NCBI GenBank assembly: GCA_964468745.1
Contig: CAYXVY010000264.1
Coordinates: 1-5,897, forward strand
Source: JACPRB01 sp964468745
GTDB lineage: Bacteria > Planctomycetota > MHYJ01 > JACPRB01
Direction of reading: 5' to 3'
Length of the DNA: 5,897 nt
This document shows, in pieces, positions 1-5,897 of this stretch (position 1 is the first letter of the stretch; each line of letters starts with the position of its first letter). The translations under genes were made by a program, and so were the position numbers. Below the pieces are notes generated by a model. It was not told the DNA's origin. It searched no databases and saw only the letters and a program-made list of their open reading frames with translations.

Positions 1-1775
1 CGGCGGCCCTCGTAATGACCCTGATGCTCCTGCACATTCGCATCCCCTGGCTCGACGCAGCCGTCGCCACGCTGGTAGTCGCCGTACTCGGCGCGCCCTA
101 CCACGCCGCTCTCGTGCGCAGCATCCGCCGCCTCAGCCCCGACATGAACACGCTGATCTCACTGGGATCAGGCGCCGCCTATGTCTACTCCCTCATCCAG
201 CTATGGACTCTCGGGGTCGCCGACTACTTCGAAACCGCAACGATGATTGTCGCCGTCGTGCTGCTCGGACGCTGGATCGAGCTGACCGCGCGGCGAGGTA
301 CCCGGCAGGCCGTCCGAGCGCTTGCCGAGCTGACTCCGCGCGATGCGACCGTTCGTCGCGACGGCAGCGACGTCGCAGTTCCCGCCGTCGAACTGAAGCC
401 GGGGGACCAACTCGTCGTCAAGCCCGGCGATCGCTTCGCCGCCGACGGCATCGTCACAGAAGGAACGGGCGACGTCGACGAGTCGATGATCACGGGCGAG
501 CCCGATCCGGTAAAGCGGGCGCCCGGCGATCCCGTCATCGCCGGCACCATCAACAAGGTCAGCGGCCTGATCGTTCGCGTCACTGCGACCGGAGACAGAA
601 CCCTTCTCGCTCAAATCATAAAGAGCGTCCGCGAGACGCAGGGGTCCAAGGCGCCCGCCCAGCGCATCGCGGACCGTTGGGCCGCGGCCTTTGTCCCCAT
701 CATCTTGTTCATCGCCGCGGCGACGTTCCTCGCGTGGTGGCCGATCAATCGCGAAATCGCGTTTCACGCGGCGATGGCCGTGCTCCTCGTAGCCTGCCCG
801 TGCGCCTTCGGGCTCGCCACGCCGACCGCGGTGATGGTGGGCAGCGGCCGCGCCGCGCGCCTGGGCATCCTCCTCAAGAGCGCCGTCATGCTCGAATTGC
901 CGGCACAAGTGCGCACGTTCGTCTTCGACAAGACGGGCACGCTGACCGTCGGCCGGCCCGTCATCCGCAACGTCGTCCCCGAGCCCGGTTTCACGCGGGA
1001 CGAAGTCCTTCGAATCGCAGCCTCCGTCGAGCGTTCCTCGGAGCACCCCATCGCCCGCGCGATCGTCGCCGGCTCGCCCGACACTCCCGCCGCCCCCGGT
1101 TTCGAAGCGCGCCCGGGCCTCGGCGCGATCGCCGGCGACCTGGCCGTCGGCAGTCGCGCCTTCATGGAGATCCTCGACGTGAAGGTGGAGCCGCGGCCGG
1201 GGCACGTTTACGTGGCGCGCGGGCAGATGCCAGTCGGTTCCATTGAAGTCGCCGACGCCCCGCGCGAGGAGGCGGCCGCCGTCGTACGCGAAATCCAGCG
1301 TCGCGGCATCCGCGTCGTGATGCTCACGGGCGACGACGATGCAACCGCGCAGAAGATCAACGAGATCATCCACGCGGGAATCGTCCGCTCCCAGGTGATG
1401 CCGCAGGACAAGGCGACCGCGATCGACGACTATGATCGGCCCGTCGCGATGGTCGGTGACGGCATCAATGACGCTCCTGCGCTGGCCGCGGCGGATGTCG
1501 GCGTTGCGCTCGCCGCCGGCACCGACGTCGCGATCGAGTCGGCGGGCGTGGTCCTCGTCAAGGGGGGCTTGCGGAAGATCGTAACGCTGCTGGACCTGTC
1601 GCGTGCGGCGCGCCGCATCATGCATCAGAACTTCGCATGGGCGTTCGGCTACAACGTGATCCTCATCCCGCTCGCGGCGGCCGGACGACTCGATCCGATG
1701 CTTGCGGCTGCCGCGATGGCGCTCTCCTCGATCACCGTCGTCTTGAACTCGCTGCGTTTGCTCAGGGTCCGCTGA
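1..1775 (+). CDS. copA: Copper-transporting P1B-type ATPase (CopA/CcoI-like), 5' partial
   Basis: This is an integral membrane pump that uses ATP to move Cu(+) out of the cytoplasm, either for detoxification or to supply copper oxidases. The frame is open to the left edge (first full codon at 3), so the ATG at 15 is internal; the cytoplasmic metal-binding domain and first helix are missing. Counting that Met as residue 1, I see membrane segments near 15-30, 46-64 and 71-90, then the actuator domain with TGEP at 160-163. The CPC copper motif is at 261-263 in a membrane helix. The phosphorylation motif DKTGTLT is at 305-311 (Asp305), the nucleotide-domain HP at 344-345, TGDD at 438-441 (usually TGDN) and GDGIND at 481-486. 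The final helices carry YN at 546-547 and M568 with SS at 571-572, the Cu(+) signature of P1B-1 pumps. The gene ends with TGA at 1773-1775. CopA and the cbb3-oxidase pump CcoI/FixI cannot be separated without the missing N-terminus and neighbours; the symbol names the broad family. Confidence 0.95.
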   Translation, partial: AALVMTLMLLHIRIPWLDAAVATLVVAVLGAPYHAALVRSIRRLSPDMNTLISLGSGAAYVYSLIQLWTLGVADYFETATMIVAVVLLGRWIELTARRGTRQAVRALAELTPRDATVRRDGSDVAVPAVELKPGDQLVVKPGDRFAADGIVTEGTGDVDESMITGEPDPVKRAPGDPVIAGTINKVSGLIVRVTATGDRTLLAQIIKSVRETQGSKAPAQRIADRWAAAFVPIILFIAAATFLAWWPINREIAFHAAMAVLLVACPCAFGLATPTAVMVGSGRAARLGILLKSAVMLELPAQVRTFVFDKTGTLTVGRPVIRNVVPEPGFTRDEVLRIAASVERSSEHPIARAIVAGSPDTPAAPGFEARPGLGAIAGDLAVGSRAFMEILDVKVEPRPGHVYVARGQMPVGSIEVADAPREEAAAVVREIQRRGIRVVMLTGDDDATAQKINEIIHAGIVRSQVMPQDKATAIDDYDRPVAMVGDGINDAPALAAADVGVALAAGTDVAIESAGVVLVKGGLRKIVTLLDLSRAARRIMHQNFAWAFGYNVILIPLAAAGRLDPMLAAAAMALSSITVVLNSLRLLRVR

Positions 1776-1930
1776 TCACATCTTCGAGTGGTCTGTAAGT
1801 GCGTCTGCGTCGCGTCGAATCGCTTCGCGGTCCATCGCAGCTGTAAGTTTCTGATGCGACGCCTCCTGACCCGACGTGCATTGTGGACATCGGACCCGCA
1901 GCAGCCTCGTCACGACGATCGTGCGAGCCA
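1776..1930. other. Convergent intergenic gap between copA and ccsA
   Basis: This is the only sizeable non-coding stretch. Both flanking genes end here, so it should hold transcript ends for both strands rather than promoters. No classical intrinsic terminator (GC stem followed by a T run) is visible on either strand. An imperfect inverted repeat is listed separately. The octamer CTGTAAGT occurs twice, starting at about 1793 and 1841, with no evident meaning. Short open frames crossing the gap lack coding support. Confidence 0.7.
1807..1862 (+). repeat. Imperfect inverted repeat, possible copA transcript-end hairpin
   Basis: The arm GCGTCGC at 1807-1813 is the exact reverse complement of GCGACGC at 1856-1862. 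In plus-strand RNA the pairing continues inward through positions 1814-1817 with 1855-1852, including two G-U wobbles. This gives an 11-pair stem with a loop of about 34 bases. The wobbles become mismatches on the minus strand, so the hairpin would favour the copA transcript. No T tract follows it, and the loop is long, so it is not a standard intrinsic terminator. It may be chance in GC-rich DNA. Confidence 0.3.
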
Positions 1931-3685
1931 CTACGAGCGCAGGGCATCCTCATCAGAGGGCCCGGTCGCTACCTTCGCCGCCGGCGGCGGGATCTTCTTG
2001 CGAAGCGCCACGCACACGGCCACGAACACGGCCTCGAGTCCGAAGTAGATGTTGATCGGCAGCCAGTCGCCGTTCCCAAAGCCGTAGGTGTGCAGCCCCT
2101 TGCCGAACAGGAAATTCACGCCGTAGTAGCAGAGGATCACGGACGCAAACGACGCAATCGCGAGCGCCGCCGTGCCGAATCCCTTGATGGCCCCGGCGAA
2201 CCGCGCGTGCTGGACCGCGAGGTACGTGAGCAGCGTAATCAGCGCCCACACTTCCTTCATGTCCCAGCCCCACGGCCGTCCCCACGCCTCGCCCGCCCAG
2301 ACGGCGCCCAGGATGATCCCGCCCAGCAGGAAGAGCACGGTCGCTTGCAGCATGCGGTGCTGGAACTTGTCGATCTGGGCCAGCTTCTCGTAGCGCGTCG
2401 GCGCGAACAGGTTGTAAGCCAGGTACACGTGACCGAGAATCATCATCACCATCGCGCTCGCGTACGCCGTCATGATCACGGGCACGTGGATCGTCATCCA
2501 GACGGTGTTCATGAGCGCCGGCTGGAGCGGATTGATGAACGACTGGCTGGCGAACGTGTAGACGTTGTCCGCAAGCACGATCGTCACCGCCGCAGCGATG
2601 CATCCGGCCATCCCGATGAACTTCGGCCGGATCGTAAGCTCGAATCCGAGCGGGATCAACGACGCGCCGGCCGCGAGCATCATCATCGACTCGTAGTGAT
2701 TGGACAGCGGGTACTGGCCGCACGCGATCCAGCGCAGTCCGTAGCCGTATCCGTGCAGCACCAGCGATGAGATCTGCAGCAGCACCGCGGCCCACCAAAG
2801 CGACGGCGCATCGAAAACGAGCGAGGCTACATAAAACAACGCGGCCACGAAAAGGATCAACGCCACCCACCTGAATGGCTGGGCGTTGTTGTACGTCAGC
2901 TCCGCATCGATCACGGACGGCTTCGGATAGATGTTCGGATTGAGCGTCGCGAGGGCGGCGGACAGTTCGACCCCCGCGGCGTTGAACTGGTCCACGCGCG
3001 ACGCCGCGAGACCGCCCATCATCCGGTCGTACGCGTCCACGATCTTCTCGAGCTTCGTCCGGTTCCCCTCCGCCTTCTGCTCGAATGCATCAAGGGCCGC
3101 CTTGACGTTCGGATCCCCCGGCTGCGCGTCAAGCCACGTCTTCACCTGTCGCACCGTTGGCCAGCTGCGCAGTTCTCCGTACGAGATGGGCACGATCGCC
3201 AGCAGCTGCTCGCGACACACCGCGTCGATGTACCAGTGCTTGTCCGCGATCATGAGCACCGCGCGCTGCTGCACAGTGGCATTGTCGCGATCCACAATTT
3301 CCGCTTCGCGCTGCTCCAGGATCGGGCGCGCCGCATCCAGATCGGCAAGGCTGAAGTAGAGGCGGCCCACGTCGAGCTTCAGCTCTTCCTTGAGCGCAAG
3401 GTGGTCGATACGGAGAAACCGCAGGTTGCGGACCTCCTCGGGTGGCCGGGCAATTAAGCGGAGCACCGCCCCGACCGGATCGCCCCCCTTGAACACCTCG
3501 ATGAACTTGTCGCCTTCCTTGTATCCCCGGAACTTCGACGATCCGCTGATCTCGTGCATGAACTCGCGCGCGAACGAGTCGAGCGGCTTCGGACGCCCGC
3601 GGTGCAGCACCGCGATGCGGCCAACGGCCTCGAAGTCTGGCTCCGCTTGCGCCAGGAGACACGCGATAACGGTAAACGCGATCAT
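1931..3685 (-). CDS. ccsA: CcsA/ResC-type cytochrome c synthase subunit with long extracytoplasmic N-terminal extension
   Basis: This is the haem-handling subunit of System II cytochrome c maturation (584 aa); with CcsB/ResB it presents haem to apocytochrome c outside the cytoplasmic membrane. Residues 1-14 look like a signal peptide or anchor ending AQA. Residues 15-270 form a soluble, probably periplasmic region that starts with a GRPKPLDSFARE stretch (30-41). Eight or nine hydrophobic segments follow from about 272 to 561. The haem-binding WWD loop runs from about 463 to 480 (W463, W468, W472, W474, D475, W480). His400 and His532 (in GLHTYG) match the two external haem-ligand histidines flanking that loop, and His493 matches the membrane histidine. 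SNHYES at 328-333 is another CcsA signature. The loop has WDMKE where most relatives have WDPKE. The start is well fixed: GGAG lies 8 bases upstream and an in-frame stop is at 3704-3706. The ATG overlaps the stop of the hydrolase gene. The extension resembles the CcsB-CcsA linker of fused CcsBA proteins. Confidence 0.93.
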   Translation of the reverse strand: MIAFTVIACLLAQAEPDFEAVGRIAVLHRGRPKPLDSFAREFMHEISGSSKFRGYKEGDKFIEVFKGGDPVGAVLRLIARPPEEVRNLRFLRIDHLALKEELKLDVGRLYFSLADLDAARPILEQREAEIVDRDNATVQQRAVLMIADKHWYIDAVCREQLLAIVPISYGELRSWPTVRQVKTWLDAQPGDPNVKAALDAFEQKAEGNRTKLEKIVDAYDRMMGGLAASRVDQFNAAGVELSAALATLNPNIYPKPSVIDAELTYNNAQPFRWVALILFVAALFYVASLVFDAPSLWWAAVLLQISSLVLHGYGYGLRWIACGQYPLSNHYESMMMLAAGASLIPLGFELTIRPKFIGMAGCIAAAVTIVLADNVYTFASQSFINPLQPALMNTVWMTIHVPVIMTAYASAMVMMILGHVYLAYNLFAPTRYEKLAQIDKFQHRMLQATVLFLLGGIILGAVWAGEAWGRPWGWDMKEVWALITLLTYLAVQHARFAGAIKGFGTAALAIASFASVILCYYGVNFLFGKGLHTYGFGNGDWLPINIYFGLEAVFVAVCVALRKKIPPPAAKVATGPSDEDALRS

Positions 3686-3697
3686 GCGACAAACTCC
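3682..3697 (-). promoter_or_regulatory. ccsA ribosome binding site and ATGA overlap
   Basis: On the minus strand, GGAG (3697-3694) sits 8 bases before the ATG at 3685-3683. That ATG overlaps the TGA stop (3684-3682) of the upstream hydrolase gene as ATGA. The site fixes the ccsA start and suggests coupled translation, but with its own strong Shine-Dalgarno sequence. Confidence 0.8.
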
Positions 3698-4518
3698 AGT
3701 GGCTCAATTCTATATCCGTCGCGAATCCGCGCCATCGCTACTTTCGGATCGTGATCGAAAACATTCACCCACTCTTCGCGGATCGCTTGCTTCAGGAGGC
3801 GGTCCTTCAGCTCCGCCACATCGTGCGGGTACAGGTCGTAGCTCATCGTCCATGCGGGCTTTACGTGATTCGTGGTCGGCAGCAGGTCGGCCCAGAAGAT
3901 CGCCTTCTGCCCGCCGCTCTCGATGAATACCGATTGATGGTGCTTCACGTGTCCACCCGTCCGTCGCGCCACCACTCCCGGCGCGATCTCGTGTTCGTCC
4001 TCGATCAATTGGACTCGCCCCGCCTTCTCGAGCGGCAGAAAATCTTCATCCAGGTAACTTCCGCGAGTCCTGGGATTCGGCAGCTGCGCCTCATCCCACA
4101 TCCCGCGCTGAATATAGTACGTGGCGCGTGGATACGTCGGCACGATCGAGTCGCCGCTTCGCACGGTCGCCCCTCCCGCGTGATCGAAATGCAGGTGCGA
4201 CGGCACGACCGCGTCGATATCCGACGGTGTCAGCCCCGCTTTCAGAAGGCTCTCCGGCGCCGTTGGAGGATGCTCGATCGCGTACATCTCGCTGAAGCGC
4301 GCGTCGTGCTTCGTGCCGATTCCCGTATCGACCAGGATGTTGAGCTTTCCCGTACGAATCAGCAGCGTCGTCAACGAGAGGCGCACGCGATTCCTATCGT
4401 CGACTTCCGTCACCTTCTGCCAGACCACCTTGGGCACGATCCCGAACATCGCGCCGCCGTCCAGCTTGAAAAAGCCGTCGCTCACCGCGTGCAGCTCATA
4501 GTTTCCCAGGCGAATCAT
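3682..4518 (-). CDS. Metallo-beta-lactamase-fold hydrolase, YtnP-like lactonase family
   Basis: This 278-residue protein has a complete MBL-fold dinuclear metal site: SHLHFDH at 107-113 (ligands H108, H110, D112, H113), GGH with H190, AD with D211 and FDHD with H256. The N-terminal stretch GGAMFGIVPKVVW (21-33) and ILVDTGIG (61-68) closely match my recollection of Bacillus YtnP, a lactonase-type MBL protein implicated in quorum quenching. No signal peptide or membrane segment is seen, so a cytoplasmic location is likely. The substrate cannot be read from sequence; a lactone or other ester is plausible. I chose the ATG at 4518 because the family starts a short distance before the DGGAMFG motif and because this ATG forms an ATGA overlap with the resB stop. 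A Met codon 54 bases upstream would add 18 unconserved residues that lie inside resB. The TGA stop overlaps the ccsA start. The gene lies inside a cytochrome c maturation operon, which is not where this family is usually thought to act. Confidence 0.9.
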   Translation of the reverse strand: MIRLGNYELHAVSDGFFKLDGGAMFGIVPKVVWQKVTEVDDRNRVRLSLTTLLIRTGKLNILVDTGIGTKHDARFSEMYAIEHPPTAPESLLKAGLTPSDIDAVVPSHLHFDHAGGATVRSGDSIVPTYPRATYYIQRGMWDEAQLPNPRTRGSYLDEDFLPLEKAGRVQLIEDEHEIAPGVVARRTGGHVKHHQSVFIESGGQKAIFWADLLPTTNHVKPAWTMSYDLYPHDVAELKDRLLKQAIREEWVNVFDHDPKVAMARIRDGYRIEPLEFVA

Positions 4519-4530
4519 CCCTGCACCGTC
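4515..4530 (-). promoter_or_regulatory. resB/hydrolase ATGA overlap with weak ribosome binding site
   Basis: The hydrolase ATG (4518-4516) and the resB TGA (4517-4515) share bases. The only purine-rich stretch, AGGG, directly touches the ATG without a normal spacer. Initiation therefore probably depends on ribosomes finishing resB (termination-reinitiation), which would tie hydrolase output to ResB synthesis. Confidence 0.65.
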
Positions 4531-5897
4531 AGATACATGAAGAGCACGAGCGCCGCCGTATTCAGGCACCACGTCAGGGAGATCGCCTGCCCCACCTGGA
4601 TCGCCGATTGCTTGCTCTTCATGCGTTGCACGGCGAAGACTGCGATCACGACGACCAGCAAGTCCAGCGCGGCAAGACCGAATCCGAACGCGATCCCGGA
4701 CCCCGTATATCGCGCGAACTTCAGCGCTGCCCCTCCCAGCGTGGGCAGGCAGAGCGCCGTCATGACCGCGATTTCACGCACGCTGCTCATCGGGCGGTCC
4801 CCTGCTGCCGACGTCAGAGCCACGATCTTCAGCAGTTGGGACTTGAGGAAGAACATGAACAGAGTGCCCGAGATCGCCATGATTCCGCCGAGGTAGAGGA
4901 TCTTTTTCCCGGGGTCCCAAGCCACCTGGAAGATGCTGTACTGGCGCCCGGATTCGGCATCTTGGGAGATCGACGCCTGATAGAAAACAAATCCCCTGTG
5001 CGACGCAGGGTAGTTCACGCCCGTCATCATCGACTTCTCGCCGTCGATGGTGATATCGCTCTCGTACTTCGCCGCCTGCTTCGACCCCGGCCGATTTGGA
5101 ACTCGAAGCTTGTCCAGCCGCACCGTGAACGGGAGGTGGAACTCCTTCCCCGCGTACGACACGTAAATGCGCTCTCCGCGCAGTTCGAAGCCCCGTGTCT
5201 CCCGATACCCGACCCACATCTCGTGCGCCGCATCCCCCGACGTCGCCTTGATCTTGATCGCCGGCCGCATCATCCCGTCCTTCTTCGGAGGCTCCTCGAC
5301 AGGCATGCGCACCGCATTTTCCACCAGTCCGTGTACCCGGATTTCGAGAGGCATTTGCATGAACGGATAGCGGATGACCTGCCCTGTGGACGCGTCGAAG
5401 GACCGCTTCGCCCCCGTCGCATTGAGCGCGACGGCCTGCACGCCCTTCTCGGTCTTGATGAACCACAACCGGCTCATCTTCAGTGTCACGCGCAGTTGCG
5501 CCTCAAAATCGGCGCGCTTCTCATGCTCCTTCGTGTTGACGGGGGACACGTCGGGTCGGAACGCGATGGCGAAGTATGACTCCGTCACATCGCCGGTTTT
5601 CACGTCGAACGTCACGACAGGGCTGGGATCACGCGACTCGGGCAGCGGCGACTCCTGGTACTTGCGCAGCGTGACTTCACGGTTGCCGACGCGCGTGGGC
5701 TTGTCCATATCGCGCGTTACGTCGAACGAATGCTCCTCACCCGCAATTTTCACCCACAGCGTCCCCTGGTCCCCGGCCTCGGCCATCAGGTTGTCGACGG
5801 CGCCCGCGAGCATTTCGTCAAATGCGATCTCGAGCGGGCCGTATCCCGTCGCCATCCCCTTCGGAAGAAACGTGCGCCCGCGGCTGCGCCCGCCCTC
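4515..5897 (-). CDS. resB: ResB/CcsB-like cytochrome c biogenesis protein, 5' partial
   Basis: This is the partner of CcsA in the System II synthase; ResB proteins hold a large extracytoplasmic domain thought to engage apocytochrome c. The reading frame is open to the right edge, so the ATG at 5855 is probably internal, and the N-terminal helices with the family's membrane histidine lie outside the window. Counting that Met as 1, family features are HLPFTVRLDKL (240-250), PGS (256-258), KYESDI (263-268), VNYPASHRGFVFYQASI (280-296, like the usual MN.PL...GY.FYQ.S) and WDPGKKILYLG (313-323). A transmembrane segment follows at about 318-337. Three more hydrophobic segments (about 358-378, 385-409 and 423-444) extend the C-terminus beyond a standard ResB, which normally ends soon after the first of these. 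The family's usual SHR-like sequence after that helix reads FLKSQ. The stop overlaps the hydrolase start. Sequence divergence is high, but the motif order and the downstream ccsA make the family call secure. Confidence 0.85.
   Translation of the reverse strand, partial: EGGRSRGRTFLPKGMATGYGPLEIAFDEMLAGAVDNLMAEAGDQGTLWVKIAGEEHSFDVTRDMDKPTRVGNREVTLRKYQESPLPESRDPSPVVTFDVKTGDVTESYFAIAFRPDVSPVNTKEHEKRADFEAQLRVTLKMSRLWFIKTEKGVQAVALNATGAKRSFDASTGQVIRYPFMQMPLEIRVHGLVENAVRMPVEEPPKKDGMMRPAIKIKATSGDAAHEMWVGYRETRGFELRGERIYVSYAGKEFHLPFTVRLDKLRVPNRPGSKQAAKYESDITIDGEKSMMTGVNYPASHRGFVFYQASISQDAESGRQYSIFQVAWDPGKKILYLGGIMAISGTLFMFFLKSQLLKIVALTSAAGDRPMSSVREIAVMTALCLPTLGGAALKFARYTGSGIAFGFGLAALDLLVVVIAVFAVQRMKSKQSAIQVGQAISLTWCLNTAALVLFMYLTVQG

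Noticed and set aside
203..1246. A 347-codon plus-strand open frame in another frame of the ATPase gene
   Set aside because: It is dominated by arginine and low-complexity residues and overlaps invariant ATPase motifs in the true frame.
201..1625. A 474-codon open frame antisense to the copper ATPase
   Set aside because: Its translation is rich in Arg, Asp and Gly with no recognisable domain or membrane pattern. It is a by-product of GC-rich codon use in the ATPase, whose motifs prove the plus-strand frame.
1909..1923. Short palindrome (CACGA-CGA-TCGTG) near the end of ccsA as a terminator
   Set aside because: The stem is only 5 pairs with a 3-base loop and has no T run on either side.
1883..2770. 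A 295-codon plus-strand open frame antisense to ccsA
   Set aside because: The translation is Arg/His-rich with no family features, and it covers the conserved WWD-loop region of ccsA on the other strand.
4516..4572. Upstream start for the hydrolase at 4572 (18 extra residues)
   Set aside because: The added residues lie within resB, are not family-like and there is a better-placed ATG at the ATGA overlap.
3751..4896. A 381-codon plus-strand open frame antisense to the hydrolase and resB end
   Set aside because: It spans two real genes and their overlap, has no domain features and reads as compositional shadow.
4608..5579. A 323-codon plus-strand open frame antisense to resB
   Set aside because: It is Arg/His-rich without motifs, while the minus-strand frame shows ordered ResB motifs and membrane segments.
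1..5897. Mobile element, CRISPR array, phage or toxin-antitoxin content
   Set aside because: No transposase, integrase, terminal repeats, regularly spaced repeats or small paired genes were seen; four coding regions account for almost all the sequence.

Overview
This GC-rich bacterial window has tightly packed genes with strong G/C preference at third codon positions. It holds one plus-strand gene, a copper-type P1B ATPase running in from the left edge, and a three-gene minus-strand cluster running in from the right edge. The two groups meet tail to tail in a gap of about 155 bases near positions 1776-1930. There are no tRNA or rRNA genes, CRISPR arrays or insertion sequences. Nearly all of the sequence is explained by four coding regions; both edge genes are cut at their 5' ends.

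Plus strand (1-1775): the C-terminal three quarters or so of a Cu(+)-exporting P1B-1 ATPase (CopA or CcoI/FixI type). It has intact TGE, CPC, DKTGTLT, HP, GDGIND and copper-binding TM7/TM8 signatures. Its metal-binding N-terminus and first membrane segment lie upstream of the window.

Minus strand (5897 down to 1931), in transcription order: a ResB/CcsB-like protein missing its N-terminus; a YtnP-like metallo-beta-lactamase-fold hydrolase with a complete dinuclear metal site; and a CcsA-type haem lyase/transporter subunit. The CcsA protein has the tryptophan-rich WWD haem loop, three conserved histidines and a large extracytoplasmic N-terminal extension. Both junctions are ATGA overlaps (stop TGA and start ATG share bases), so the genes almost certainly form one translationally coupled operon. 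ResB plus CcsA make up System II cytochrome c maturation, which exports haem and attaches it to apocytochromes outside the cytoplasmic membrane.

The most notable feature is the hydrolase gene lodged between the two subunits of the cytochrome c synthase. Its family is associated with lactone hydrolysis (quorum quenching), not cytochrome assembly, so its role here is unexplained. The nearby copper ATPase fits a respiratory theme, since copper is supplied to haem-copper oxidases, but it is on the opposite strand and the link is inference. The organism is a System II bacterium. The CcsA with a long 'GR.KPLDS.A' type N-terminal extension and a separate ResB recall Planctomycetota and other deep-branching Gram-negative phyla, but this assignment is from memory of family features and is weak.
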